From positions 210,149 through 274,148 of the forward strand of contig JAQGBZ010000045.1 of assembly GCA_034687125.1 (NCBI GenBank): a DNA stretch of 64,000 nucleotides, given 5' to 3'. The stretch comes from Neelides folsomi (Eukaryota > Arthropoda > Collembola > Neelipleona > Neelidae). The notes beneath the pieces are model-generated. The model was not told the DNA's origin. It was given only the letters and a program-made list of their open reading frames with translations, and ran no database searches. Shown here in pieces: positions 11,205 through 25,400 of this stretch. A program made the position numbers and the translations under genes. Numbering within the stretch: the stretch's first letter is position 1; every line of letters starts with the position of its first letter.

Positions 11205-14200
11205 ATGAGCGGTTTGAACGTCCTGAGTGAAGCCAGAGGTTCCGTTTCTCCACGTTTCCAAATAGCCCGGGTGAACACAAATAAAATACATCCATCCAAC
11301 TACCATCCTGCAAGACGGGTTTCATCGACCTTCTCTCCGATTTCGACAGTTTATGAAGAAGAAGATTATTCTCACTGCTCACTAAATAATAATAATTTTG
11401 AAATGGCTGGGAGAAAAGCGTCCCTTGCCGGGAGAAGAAAATCCTCTCATTTGCCCGATCTGGAAGAATATCAAGGGAATAATACCATTGGAGTTTATGG
11501 GAAGTCTCTCGCAAATTATACACAGGTTACACAATTGTGTATTCCTTAATCATCGTTATTTATTATTATCATTTATGTCATTATTCTGTAAACACAGTTC
11601 CGTAATGTTAATTAAGTCCATGTTATGGATTTTCAGGATGCGTTGCCAAAGATGGAAAACTACCGGAATATGATGTCTCTACAGGCAGCATCAAGACCCA
11701 CAATTGATGAACTTCACGATCATACTGAAAGACAGCGTCCTAAAGTACAATTAATTAAAAATTCTATAAAATAGTTTTTACGAAGATTACATAAATGAAT
11801 CACAATGAAATGATGATTTTTATTGTTTTTAATTTTTTTACTTAATTACTTAATTAGGGAGGAAATAGTGAGGATGCACTTCCAGCAAATGCACAAGTCA
11901 AATTTGGGTGGATTGAAGGATGCCTCGTTCGATGTTTACTCGTAAAAAGACATAATTTTGAAGAATATCGAATCATACATCTTTCTAATAGAATGAGTTC
12001 AAGTCATTGGAATCAATATTTTATAGAATATTTGGGGTGTTATGCTTTTCCTCCGTCTTTCTTGGATGGTAGCTCATTCTGGGATTATCCACGCTTTGAT
12101 CATCATCGTCATTTCAACAAGTTAATTCTCATTCAAATACCTAAATAAAAATGAATACGAAATATATTACATTTGTGCTAATTATTCTAATTTTCCGACA
12201 GTTGTGACAACGATAACAACCCTGTCCATGTCTGCTGTAAGTTTCCGACATTACATGATTTACAAAACTGATCATAATTTTTAATGACGTTTCTCCATTA
12301 TCACCCATTACAGGTGTCAACAAACGGAGAGATAAAAGGAGGTATGTGTAACTCAGCTCCTCTTAAAATTATTCCTTTTGTAAACACGATTACATACATA
12401 CATATATGTGATACTCTATATGTGTTAGGATTTATGGTACACCACACACGGATGTTTATTTATAAGATCCAAAATTAAAATTAAGATTTTTAGGTGGCCT
12501 TTACTACATGATTTCCCGATCACTTGGACCAGAATGCGGAGGTCAAGTTCAATACAATATTATTTATTAATGTCATCAAAGACTCACCTTTGTTAACAAA
12601 TACAATGGAATGTGTAGGAGCTATTGGTGTGGTGTTTTCGTTTGCAAATTCTGCTATGGCGTCACTCAACACTGTTGGATTCTCCGAATCAATGATTTCT
12701 CTACTTAAAGTTCATGATTTGAAGATTGTCGACGGACACATCAATGATATCAGAATCATTTCATGCATTGCTCTCTGTGGTAAACTTTAATCGTCAACTT
12801 TAATTGTTCTAGCATTTATTGTACTTATCGCTATAATGTTTAATGAAATTATACTCAATTTATACAATCTTTTCTTGGTTCTTTAAAGATTAAAACTTTT
12901 AACTTTTAAAGTACTGAATTACATAATAAAATTAAATATTTTATAGTAATGCAGGCCGTTATTCTTATCGGAATGGAATGGGAAGCAAAGGTAAAGAAAA
13001 ATAAATGAAAATGAGAACTTAATACTAATGTTAGTAAAGTTAAAGTTATTCAAGGGTTTTAACAAATTTTTTTATATTGTTCTTAGGCTCAAATGGGATT
13101 GCTTGTCATTTTGCTTGTTGCAATGTTAGACTTTGTTATTGGAGCTTTTATGGGACCTCAACGTGATGAACAAATAGCCAAAGGATTCGTAGGCCTTAAT
13201 GGTAAATTCAATAATTTATAAAGGTTTTCAAACTTTTAAGTTACATACTTTTATAAATTTATTAAATTACTTTACTAAAGAATTTTTTCAATTTGTTCTT
13301 CTTTGCAGTTACTGTGCTGGAACAAAATTTAGGTCCTGGGTATCGTTTTGCTGAAGGAATTCAACAGGATTTTTTCACCATTTTTGCACTTTTCTTCCCA
13401 TCAGTGGCCGGAATTCAAGCTGGAGCTTCAATTTCTGGAGATTTAAAAGTACAATAAGAATTCATTGTTTCACTTTAGATCCTTTCTCCTTTTATACCAA
13501 AAATTGTATTACCCTTTATTGTTGGAGTGCATTGGTAATCTCTTGGAAAATTCAATTGATATCACTACAGGATCCAGGCGGTGCAATTCCAAAGGGAACT
13601 CTTTTAGCCATTTTCATCACATCAGGGTCCTATATTATTTTTGCCGTCCTTGCTGGAGCTGGAACACTCAGAGAAGCTACAGGAAATTCTTCTCAAGTTG
13701 CGGATTGGTCCTTTGAAGATTGTCGTAATCAATCTTGTACAGCAGGGCTTTATAATGATTTTAATGTGAGATTTTAAATTTAAATAAACATTTACTATAA
13801 TATTAATTACATACAATACTCGTATATTTAAAAATATTTTATATTAAAGACAAAGCTAGACGTTCTTCAAATATTTGAGAAAAATGATAATATGCCAATT
13901 TTAATTATTTTAAGGTTATGGAACTTATGAGTTTATTTGGTCCACTCATTTATGCTGGTTGTTTCGCTGCCACACTTTCCTCTGCTTTGTCTTGTTTGGT
14001 CTCTGGACCAAAAACCTTCCAAGCTTTGTGCAAAGACCCGGTTTATCCATACATGTCCAAGTTTGGAAAAGGGTTTGGAAAAGCGGATGATCCATACTGG
14101 TCATACGCAATTGGATTTGTCGTCGCACTCATCTTCATTCTTATTGGTATTGTAAAGAAAGAAAAAAATGTGAAAAATGATTATTGATTTCTCTAACGGT

Positions 14201-17062
14201 TATTTTGAATGCGTAGGGGATATCAACACCATTGCTCCCTTGATCTCAAATTTCTTCATGGTGGCTTACGCTATTCTTAACTTTTGTGCATTTCACGCAT
14301 CAATTGTGAAACCACTTGGATGGAGACCGACCTTTAAAGTATTTACCTTTACTTAATTAAAATGATCAAATGAATCGATTCAATTAATGGAATGATTCCT
14401 ATAATTAAAACCATTGGATTGAATAATTAATTTTTCGTTTCAGTATTATAATTGCTGGGTCAGTTTGTTTGGAGCTATTGCATGTGTCGGTAAGTCCATG
14501 ATAATTAACTTTCTCCTCATTTACATTTATTATAATTTATAACTGATTTTTATTGAATTTGTCTTTTCCGTTTCTTACCGTTTATTTTGTACCTGTTTGA
14601 AAACCTCCAGTTATAATGGTAAATTCATTTAAATATAGAATTAATGAGTGATGAATATTAAAATTGACATGACTGAAATGAGTTGGGTAATCAATTTGCC
14701 AATTTAACCAATTAATAGTTTCTCATGGAATGGAAGACTGCGTTGGTTTCTCTGGGTTGTGCCATCATCCTTTACTTAATCGTTGTCTATCGGAAACCTG
14801 ACGTGAATTGGGGAACGAGCAGTCAAGCAGCAACTTACAACAGCGCCCTTCATGCCCTTCACAGTCTTGCCAATCAAAGTGAACATGCTAAGAACTATCG
14901 GTTAGACGAACTATTCTAACTATGCTATAAATTACTCCACTATTGATATAAATTACAAATGTTAATTTGTCTTAATTCAGTAATTGGTAGATTGATATTG
15001 ATACTCATGAATGGTTTCCAAATTAGGCCTCAGATCCTTGTTCTATGTGGGCATCCCTATGCTCGTCCGATTTTACTCGACTTTGCCAATCTTTTGACCA
15101 AAAATAATTCCCTTCTTCTCTGCGGAGGAGTAATGAAGCAAAAGATTCCAGCCAGGGTTCGTGGCAACCTTGTGGCCAAAGCATACGAATACCTTGATGA
15201 TCATGATGTGAGGGGATTTGTGGTTTTGGTCGACAATGAAGCGTTTGACGATGGAGCTCAAGCTCTCTTTCAAGCTGCTGGAATTGGTAAATTAGCCCCG
15301 AACATTATTCTTTTTGGATATAAAGCTAATTGGCAAACTTGCGAGCCACGAGAAGTTCGCGAATACTTTCATGCTTTACAGTAAGTCCAAACAAAACATT
15401 GTGATTTACTGAACTAACAATAAAGTATATTAAATATTAAAACATTAAATATTTTAGTAATGTAATCACTTTAATTTTAAAAGTTACTAGTTAAAGTTAA
15501 AATTTAAAGGGGGCCATTTCATTAATTATGGTTAATTAAACAGTGAAGCTTTGGACAACTACATGGCAATTGCCATATTGAGAGTCAAAGGAGGCTGCGA
15601 CGTCTCTTCAGTTGATGGATCTGATAAAATCATGGAAGCAATGGGGAAATCTCCTTCAACGGTTTCACAGGATGGAAAAGAAGATCAAAAGAGCTCGGAT
15701 ACTGTAGAGAAAGAAAAACGAGCAAATGAAGTTCAATTTAATGGGAAAAAACAGAAGAAGAAGGATAAAACACCCAAAGCCACATACAAGTATAAATTAT
15801 TTACTCCATATATCCATTTATCCCTTTAACAAAATTGAGATCATTAATTCAAAGAGTAATTTGACCGAATTTGCTCGTAATTCATTTTAAGATCCCGAGG
15901 TAATTCTGGCGAACCGATAGAAATCGCAGAGAGCTATTCCTACTTTTCGGCTAAACAAGGAAAGGGAACGATTGATGTTTGGTGGCTTTACGATGATGGA
16001 GGTATTTTTCACTTTTCCCTTCATTTCTCCTTCCATTCTTCATCGTTAGGGATTTATTGTGTAGTTATAAGCCATCATAAATGGGTTCAAACAATATCAA
16101 AGGTTAATCATGTTTGCTCAAACTTTATTCATTTTGCTCATGGCGTTACAAATGTCGGATTACATTTGCTAAAAGCCTTAAGCTTCGGATTATTTTCATA
16201 TTTACGCTCCTCTATCTGTTTACTCTAATAATGTTACACGAGAATTTTAACGCTTGGGATAATGTTTACTTTCAATTTATTTTCCCCTTAGGTTTGACCC
16301 TTTTGCTCCCGTACATTATCAGCACTAGAAAGAATTGGGAATCTTGCAAACTCAGAGTTTTCACTCTTGCGAATAAAAAGGCCGAAATGGAGAAAGAACA
16401 CATAAGGTAAAAAAGGAATTTAATTCACGTTATAATTCCTATAATAAAAATGATCTACTGTATAATGGCCTTTCCCTGGGAATTTTAGCATGGCTGGCTT
16501 ACTAAGCAAATTCCGTATTGATTACTCCGACCTGACTGTCATCCCCGATATCACGGCCCGGGCCGAGGGAACGACCAGAGCCTTTTTCGATGCTCTGATT
16601 AAAAACAAGAGAGCAATGGATCCAGAGGAAGTAAACGAAGACACCATTGGAGAATCTGAGCTTGGAGTTCTCAAGGAGAAAACTAATCGCCACTTGAGAC
16701 TCAGAGAACTTCTCTTGAAGCACTCAAGCAACTCAAATCTCATCGTCATGTAAGGATTCTTTTTTAATCAAATAGGATCCTTTAAGTTATTTATTTAATT
16801 ATCATTCCAGGACTTTACCTGTCCCAAGACGAGGAGGAGTTTCAGCTCCGTTGTACATGGCTTGGCTTGAAACTATCACAAGAGATATGCCGGTGATTAT
16901 CAATTAACTTAATTTATATTCTTATGCACGAATTAACCATTTTTATAACTATTTGACCTTTTTACACTTTATATTAAATAATGAATTAAATGACTTTTAT
17001 TTATGCAGCCGTTCTTACTCGTTCGAGGAAATCAATCCTCCGTCCTCACATTTTACTCATAA
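11205..17062 (+). CDS. SLC12 Na-(K)-Cl cotransporter, copy A (divergent)
   Basis: Twenty-four coding exons: 11205-11525, 11637-11744, 11858-11941, 12027-12120, 12202-12236, 12314-12341, 12494-12541, 12618-12779, 12947-12990, 13087-13201, 13309-13448, 13571-13765, 13915-14146, 14217-14338, 14444-14489, 14611-14618, 14719-14900, 15027-15380, 15544-15789, 15892-16001, 16292-16406, 16489-16749, 16811-16892, 17009-17062; 1061 residues. Order: cytosolic N-terminus with kinase-docking RFQI (17-20) and the DALPKMENYR block, twelve-TM core starting at NIWGVMLF (172), then the cytosolic SLC12 domain ([33 protein letters not shown], ending LTFYS). It should move Na+ and Cl- across the plasma membrane: FAATLSSA (475-482) keeps the Na+-site serines. 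The K+ site is altered: the TM3 Tyr is Asn257 (LNTVGF), the TM6 Thr is Ala380 (PSVAGIQ), and GQAG of TM1/2 is AHSG. Exon 16 is only 8 bp. NKCC/NCC type, not KCC. Confidence 0.93.
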
Positions 17063-17290
17063 AGTCGTTACATTTACTAAGATCGATCAATCACTGATTT
17101 ATCTTATAACCATCGATCACCCCTTGGGCCAGTTATATATTACAGATACATATTAATTATATATTATAAATTAAGTTTTAATCTTGTTTTATTTAAATAT
17201 TTTAATCTTGAGGAAATGTGCAATGTTTTGTTGAAGTTGAATGTTTGAACTGTACAATATCCTCAATTTATTAGCAAACTCGTTGAACTC

Positions 17291-17296
17291 AATAAA
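17291..17296 (+). terminator. Possible polyadenylation signal of copy A
   Basis: AATAAA lies 229 bases past the stop codon of SLC12 copy A, in the short gap before the convergent NAXD gene. No nearer AATAAA was seen. The assignment rests on position only. Confidence 0.35.
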
Positions 17297-17570
17297 AACT
17301 ATATTTATAAAAGTAAATGATTCTTTTGCACAATTCCAGCCCATTAGATTCATCAATGGGGTTTGTATGCAATCAGCTTAATGAAAAATGGTAATGAAAT
17401 GGCCGATGTAGCACAATTAAACGAATTTTTAATTTGATAGAATATCCCTGTAATAATATAATAATAAAATCGAACTTTGAACCCTCGAGCTTGACTAGCG
17501 AGGAAAAGTATAAAATGGAGTTGTTGGGTCATCAATTCATCACAAACAGCACGTTCCATGGTCATGGAGG

Positions 17571-18811
17571 TCACGGACCAAAGAGGAAAGAAAATGATTG
17601 GTGTATCAGTTTCACCAAATCTGTAGTCGTGGTAGATCTTCCATTCTGAGAATACTGGAACAGAAAAGAACATAAATACATGCCATTCTCAAGAATTTCA
17701 ATATTGTCATTTTAGATAAATATATTTCTGGAAATGCAAATTAATTCTTACAGCGAGTCTCGCGCATTCTCTTGTAAGACGACAAGCGCCATAAGCAGCT
17801 AAGAGATCAGGGGGAGCTGGAGCTTCGCCCCGGTCACCAAAAGAAGAAGCCCAATGATAAAGGACGGCAAGAGTTCCAGCAAGGAGATCTCCTTGGCCGC
17901 CACAACGACGATTGCTTCCTCCACCAGTACAACAAACAGTGAGACGACCATTTGATGCTACATCTGTCGCACTGTTCAAAAAAATATTTTTTTCTTAAAT
18001 AAATAATTAAAATGTTTAAATATTAACAGATTCGTTGAATGGTATTGGTTTGGTAGATTACCCTTTGTGTAGAATTGTAACAAATCCGAGAGCGGCAGAG
18101 AGTTCACGAACCTTTAAAATTAAATTCAGTAATAATTTGAATGTTGAATTCTATACCAAATACATTTTATAACAGAGTTGATAAATTGTGGATTTTTTAC
18201 TCATTATATTATTATTTATTTAACATAATTTACGTTATTACCTTTTCTGTTGAAGCAGACGGAGCCGGTTTGACTTCCGACCCAAGGACGGCTGTACAGA
18301 GCCTGGAAAACTCTACCGAATTGGGAGTGAGAATCGCTTTCGAATATCCTTGGATGAGATCGGGTGATTGAGTAATGATAAAAAGACCGTCAGCATCAAT
18401 AACAAGAGGCTTTTCCATCTCCTTCAGCTTTACAATTAATTTCTTCACGTTCTCGAGAACGACCGGGTCTCGTCCAAGACCCGGACCGATGACGAATGCA
18501 TGCATTCGAGGAGCCCATTCAAGAATTCCTTCAACTCCACCTTCGACATCCAGGAGGGGATGAACGATTAGCTCTGGAGAATAGCTCTTGATCACAGTCG
18601 ACGCTGCACGACAGCAAAAGATGTGAGCGAGATCGGCCCCGACTTTGAGGGCGGATATGGCTGAGAAGTAGGGAGCTCCGGTGTATTCCTCGCTCCCGCC
18701 TACGACCGCTATTCTTCCGGCTTGACCCTTGTGCATGGCATTGGAGAGGGATGGAATTGTTTGCTTGGCAGAGAACAGCAAAGCGTCCTCGGAAATCGGG
18801 GTGTTACTCAT
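17571..18811 (-). CDS. NAXD: ATP-dependent (S)-NAD(P)H-hydrate dehydratase
   Basis: Four exons on the minus strand: 18811-18242, 18111-18062, 17971-17752, 17654-17571; 307 residues from Met18811. The enzyme uses a nucleotide to dehydrate the S-form of hydrated NAD(P)H, repairing damaged cofactor together with the epimerase NAXE. Diagnostic motifs in order are [46 protein letters not shown], the phosphate-binding [15 protein letters not shown] and the C-terminal [10 protein letters not shown]. The ribokinase-like fold looks complete. Frame stays open 26 codons upstream of the chosen ATG to a splice acceptor at 18891, so a further 5' exon could encode a mitochondrial leader; none was identified. 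Four junctions agree in phase. It converges on SLC12 copy A and has no functional tie to its neighbours that can be seen. Confidence 0.93.
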
Positions 18812-21800
18812 CCTTCTCCGACCCGCTATTTTACCCGCTAATGGCTTAATGTTGATCAAAAAAGTTGTCCAACTCCGACTCACGTACAGCCTGAAAAAGT
18901 TTAATGAATTAAATCGAATATACAAATTTTTCAAAATATAGTAAAAATGTAAAAATATTTAAGTAACATTTAATTAACAATATTTTACATTTAGCCACAA
19001 ATAATGACAAATTCACACATGGTTAACTCGACGAAAGATTCAAATCGAAGGTAAATCTGGTTAATGTAAATAAAGAGCCAATAAACTCGCTTTCAAATAA
19101 TTCACCGCGAAATATAGCAGAAAAAAGCCGAAGAACTTAAATACATTACTGATTTATATAAATTGTTTAAGCTTTTATTGTTACAGTATAGAAGATAACT
19201 CAGGGCAATTTTTTTTAAACAATTTCTTTTTGACAAGTGTGCAGAATAAAGTTAGATTACCTTTTGGTTTAGAATATCCTTTGAACAAGTAATTGGGATA
19301 TATAGTAAATGTAAATTCTCTTATTTTTCTTTAGTTTTGCAGACAATTAATGTCAGAGTTATAAACCGAAGTGAAATGATTTAAGTTGATGTTGAAGGAG
19401 GTTGTCTGCGGAAGATGTGGTTTTGTAGGATGTTGATGAGAAAGTGAGTCCTCGCAATCGCAGGGCCTTCGATCCGAATCTTCGGATTTATACCCTTCTT
19501 TGCGCAACTCCGCCCACCCTTTAATTCATTCGGATTCCTGGATCTCTCCCGGTATTTACAATCGAATATCTTCGGACTTTTCAGTATAATGATATAAACA
19601 ATATAAAGAGAGAAAGAAATTAGTAGGTGTATTATTTTATAGTACTACTTTTGTATGGTGCTTCATTTCATTCCATTGTTCCATTACTATACATGGAAAA
19701 AGACTCAAACTCTTGATTAAAAGATTATAAATGGAACAATTCCAAATACTCTTAAATGCTTTCCATTATTACGCATTATAAAATTCCGGTTGATGGTAAA
19801 AAGTAGCTGTTGATCTTGATGAATGTTTTATAAAGTCGTTATTGCTTTTTTCGCAGTATTCAAAATCAATATTTTTATTGTTCCTAATTTAATCAATTGA
19901 TCAATTCCAATTAATTGATTGAATCAATTAATATCAACTGTAGACTCAATAACTCACGCATGATAACTTTTTATAATTGCTTCTTTGTATTTCAAGTCGC
20001 ATTTTAAAATTAAATAAACATCCTGGATCTGTATACTGAACTATAACATAAATATAATAATACACAAGTAAGTATAGTAAGAATTTTTAATGTTGATGAG
20101 TCAAGCTATGAACTTTGACATGAACTATGAAATGATTGACATAATTGAATAAATATTTATAATATGAAAATTCGCATATTATTCTGAAGTCTGGCTGAAA
20201 AGCAGCCAAAAATAATAATAAAGAGTACATAAACTAATTTGACAGACAATGAGTAAAAATAATTTGTAGTACGTATACTAGTAGTACATAATATGAAATA
20301 TATATGTATTTATACAATATGCGAATAGTGGTTCGCATATTCCAGTCCAGATGGTTAGTTCTAAATGTAAGTTTGTATATGAAATTATGGTTTATAGAGG
20401 GAACTGGATAAAATCGGTAGTTTTGTCTATCTGTATTTTGGGGTTATTAATTTTTTATGAAAGATTCCGAGTCTGGGGGACAAGTTAATTATGTGGCATG
20501 TGGCATAATGAAATTTTGAGCATGATAATCGCATTAATGTGATTTACATGCGATCTATAATCCCTCATTACGTTATTTAATGCATGAGAAGACATTTTGT
20601 TCATTGAGAATTTTCCTCATATAATTCACAGAAGTCGCTATTATGTAGCAAAGGATCGTCAATCCATCAAATCCAAGAATTTGTTTAAAGGAATCAAATC
20701 ATTCAACTGTAGTATAAACAATAACAATTAAAAATGGAATCATGATGTTTATGATAAACTTATGTACATATTTAACTTCTGTGAGTGCCGAATGTTGACT
20801 GATCAAGGCAAACAAGAATTGACATTTATATTTGTTAAGAGAATGAGCTATTGCGTAATGCATTTCAACGGCAAAAGAGAACTAAATATAAAAATTTCAA
20901 ATATGTACATTAAAATAAGTGTGATTTGACTTGGCATAAAGACTGATCTTTCGTAGAATGGCGGAAGTTCAGACGCGACACAGTACGTTATCTTCCCGAC
21001 CCCATGCATAACATTGAGTAATAAAATGTTTTAATAAATAAGGGCAACTTGAAAGCTTTGCCCTCTTTATAGTAATAGTGCTCTAACGTAACGTATTTAT
21101 ATGAGTTTTATTCGTGTCGAAGAAGAATACCTCATTGTGTCCCTCATCAATTAAAACAATTTTTACATGAAGTGTGAAGGAATTTGATATCCACTCTGTG
21201 CATACATTATCATTCCTTCACTCTCCTTTTTAAACTCTATTTTCATGCAGGTGGACTTTTCATCTGTCACTCATTCTTGGGAGTTCGGAGGATTATTTCA
21301 ATTAATGAATATTCATTTGTGAACAAAACCTTCAAAGTCGAGACGGTCGAATTCCACATTACTCTACAAAAAATTCATCCGCTGATCGAAATTCGTAAAT
21401 CATAAATAATTAAAATTCAACATGCAAAAATTATCTTTTACAACTATTCCCCTTCGTTCTTTCTTTTCTCGACTAACCTCATAAACTCATGACCTTCATT
21501 TTGTCCCAATTTATTAAAACTAAGGTTTAAATAACAGGTAAAAACTTTATATATTAATTAATTAAATTAAACTTATATAACTTATCTAAGAATTTTGCTC
21601 TTTATGCGTGTGTCCTATGTTTTTATATTTTCAATACGCCAAGCATATTGTAGTAAAACTTAAAAGCCCTTTCCAATTCACAATATCAATTATTATTGTA
21701 AACTACAATTGAAGCAATGTAACAATTATTATTTTTTCTTAATAGAAATCGTTTAAAAAATTAAAGGAAGTAAAAATACATAGTATAACAATATATAAAT

Positions 21801-22488
21801 TCTACATAAATGTAAAATATAATATTCATCTAACATAAACAAATCAATTTATATAATTTTTATTAATTTCGGTAAGCATTCATTAATTAAAGTTAATTAT
21901 TCATGAGTGATTGGCGTGATTAAGTTTATGAGTAATGTTGAAAGTCTCGAAAGTCATATTTTTGTTATGATTTAAAACTTTATATTATTTATATAAATAA
22001 ATATATATTATAAATAATATAGTGTTAAATGTTAAATCATGATCGTTTAAGTTTAAATATAATTAAAGTCTGAAACTCTGAAATGTGTGGAGTGGGAAAA
22101 CGAGAAAAGAAAGGGAAAACGGGAAAATGAAAACAAAGAAAATTCAAATCTGATCATTTGAACGAACTTTAGCGCGAACCGAAGCGCATGAATTATTTTT
22201 TACTCAGATTTTTTCTCTTTTAATTTTTTGGTTCCCCAAAACCGGTTTTCGGTTTTGGCTCCGAAAGGGCACATAAATAGGCATTCTAATAATAATTCCA
22301 ATGATAGGTATTGCTCATACCGTTCCCCCTCAACGGGCGAGGGCGTGAATAAGACCATCTGCTCTTGGGTTGGGGGCCGGCGAGTTTTGGTAAGTTTTTC
22401 CCTCATGAATGAGTGGAGTGTGGAGATTAAAGGGTTCGTCCGGTCTTTTCCCTCTTCCAGTCGGGTAGCAGCCGTTGAAGAAGGCACA
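18812..22488. other. Intergenic between divergent NAXD and SLC12 copy B
   Basis: The region should hold both promoters. No ORF of note. A 5' untranslated exon of copy B is likely, since a well-formed intron (donor GTAAGT at 22390, pyrimidine-rich acceptor ending at 22460) precedes its start codon. A perfect 10-bp inverted repeat, AATATGCGAA / TTCGCATATT, lies at 20316-20325 and 20332-20341, with another TTCGCATATT near 20171. The rest is AT-rich with nothing recognised. Confidence 0.5.
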
Positions 22489-25400
22489 ATGCCGTCGGGG
22501 AAGCTTTCCATCTCTACCAAGAACTCCCGTGAGGACGTCGAGGGCTCGCGGTTCCACGTTGCGAAAGTCGGAGTCGAGGCGGACGAGGGTGAGGGCGGCG
22601 ATGGACTTTCTCCGAATCAATTCACCTACGTCTACGACACCAAGTACTCCAAGTCTCTTGGGCAGTTGACGAGGGAAGCTCTTCCGAAGCTTGACAATTA
22701 CCGGGACTTGGCCTCGGTCCATGCCGGCTATCGACCCACCATCGACGACCTACACAATGCGACCTTCCATGAAAAGGTAAATTTTTTTCTTTCCTCCCCT
22801 TCCCTTCACATGGCCCTTTTACACACTCTTGCAAAACCAAGCAGAAACTTACGTTTTCTTTGTTCAGAAACTATAAATTGAATGAGCAGATGTAACATAA
22901 AACATTTAGTGCTTGGCACAATGAATTTACTATTTGCAAGGTTAGGGCTATTAACCCAAAACTCAAAGTATCAAAATCTTGGCATTTAAATCAACATTGA
23001 GCTATTGTCATTTCTGAAATTGTATTATATTTAAACTTGATAATGGCATATAAAATAAATGACGTGCACAATGAAGACCAGGGTTAAATATGCATAAAAA
23101 TATTAATAATAATTAAGATAGCTGGGATATCCAAACAGGATGAGAATGAGGAAGCTTTTACACCAGCTATTATGAGCATACATTATTAGGAATACAATAC
23201 TAAAATATTTCATATAAAATTATGTACAAATATCAAAGGGACATTTTTTATATAAAGCGCAAAATTTTATTAATTCGTATAGTTTAAAAATATTAAATAT
23301 AGAGGAACCACATGCAAATGTTCTTGGAATAAAAAAAGGCTATAATAATAAAAAAAGTGGTCAGAATTATATCGAGATATAATTGTATCATGCTTACTTA
23401 TAATAATATAGCTAACTATCTTCCATTAATATAATATGTATTTAAATATTATCCACTAACAGGACGATATGAAAGCATCGAAAATATATTACAAATCTTC
23501 AAATACAAATATTTTTAATGGAGCTTTGAGCTTTGATCTCGCCATTTCCTTTCTTTTGTAAAAGCGAGTCAAAAGAAATGATATTTTGTATGATTTCTGA
23601 TTTTGTAAAGGAACATTAAACAAGGATATAAGTAAGTACACACATAAATATTACACGCATATATGCAATATGATCCGATATGACCCTATCATTTCTATTC
23701 CAATGAATTACATTAAAGCCACAATTGAGTCAGTGAGTATCCGATTGATACATATGAGCATGAACATTCGATTGAAATGTTTGAGCATGAAACTTCCTTA
23801 TCTTCCAAAATTATAAGAAAAGAGAGATATGTTTGAAAAATAGGAGAAAAGCACACAAAGTCATATCAAATACTCAGTAATTCCACATGATACAACTATA
23901 AGATATAAGATATATTCCATACAGGTATTCAGGTATATTGGGAGGAAAAGTATCGAGGTTCAATTGCTCCCATTTTTTTCATCACCTTTTTTTCTTCCAG
24001 ATTAATATTTGTAAATTGTATACAAGCAGTTACGCATTATTGTTTTTTTTCCATCAAGTTTCCTCATATCAGAGAAACGGGCTATTTAACATTAATTCTC
24101 CACACATTCTCCTTCTGGTCATTTTCTTCCCTGTGATTAATTCCCAAATGCCTTCACGTTCAGTCCAAACTCCAATTAATAGACTTGGCGAATCAATATT
24201 TTTTCTGCCCACTCATTTGAATATTAAGTCGAGTGGGAGCTCGCGGGGCTGATGAAAATGAAGAGATGCTTCCAGGCTGAACAAATGGCTCGAAAGGTAT
24301 TGAAGTGTTGAAACTATTTTAATTGCTTCTCGATGACACAACCTGGAGTTTAAATGAGTCTTAAATGGACAAATCTCAACGTGAAGTATTGTGAGAACTC
24401 TACCTTGTTTTCAAGATGAGCCAGAGAGTTCTTCGAACTTCTTCATAGCAGGTGGTGTGGAATTGACTCTTTGGCTTCACCATGAAGAAAGCATTATTAT
24501 TATAACTATTACGTGTGGTAAAAGAGTAGAAGGACCATTAAGTATTTTATATGTAATATGAAGTTGAGGATATCTTCATACAAAATCATTTGATCCATTC
24601 TTACCGTGTTCAACTTCAGACCCAGAGGATTGAAATCCAACTCCCACTCTCAGTTTTTATTTTCATTTTCATTTTGACACTTTCTCTCATCAGGCACGAA
24701 AGGGCAATTCGCAGTTGAGAAATGCGTACATGTACTTTTCTCGGAGAGTTGAAATCTTGATAATCATAATCATACTTGTATTAAATAAAATGATTTAAAT
24801 TGTCCCATGAATCATGTCAATTTAAATAGGTAGACATAATTTTCTAAATCTTATCAAAAGTATCAATTTCACATATTCAACGTTGGCTATATAAAACACG
24901 CATTTAAATATAATTTAAATACATTAGGTATATTATATGTATGGATTAGTATGGTATTTGTACTTATTTTATTAAAATATTAAAAGTTAATGCAAATGAG
25001 AGCATAGTTTAAATTGTGTAAGACTCTTATTTATTTGGATTATGTATTTCTTGTTCTGATGTGGAAGAAGGTTGAAGGTGATTCCATTACTACTCAATCA
25101 AGATTGAAAAATGAGAGTAAATGCCTCGAGTGTGAGAGGAGATTGTGGAATCCCTCCAGGATCTCACTTTTATGACTCTGCATTGGGAATTCTTTTAAAA
25201 CATTCTCAATTACTCATCCCTATCCCCAACCGGCGAATTCATTCCTACAATTCTTTAACTATTCTTCTACAAATGAGACCACGAGACCGTGTCGAAGTTA
25301 AGGAGACTCTTTAAGACTCTTTGTACCGAGCGCAAATATTTTCATTCCAAACGAGGTAGGTAATGTATTTAGTAGGTAGATGTACTTCATGTACTCGTAC

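Noticed and set aside
12300-12480. Reading straight through GGAG/GTATGT in copy A
   Set aside because: The frame continues into low-complexity sequence, whereas splicing to 12494 restores the invariant [14 protein letters not shown] motif.
18812-18934. N-terminal extension of NAXD
   Set aside because: The extension begins at TTG and passes an acceptor-like TTTTTCAG at 18891-18898, so its first part is probably intron; only an unfound upstream exon could extend the protein.
22228-22488. N-terminal extension of SLC12 copy B
   Set aside because: The frame is open, but it has no ATG at its start and it crosses a strong GTAAGT...CTTCCAG intron (22390-22460). The first ATG after that intron (22489) fits the family start and keeps the RFHV motif near the N-terminus.
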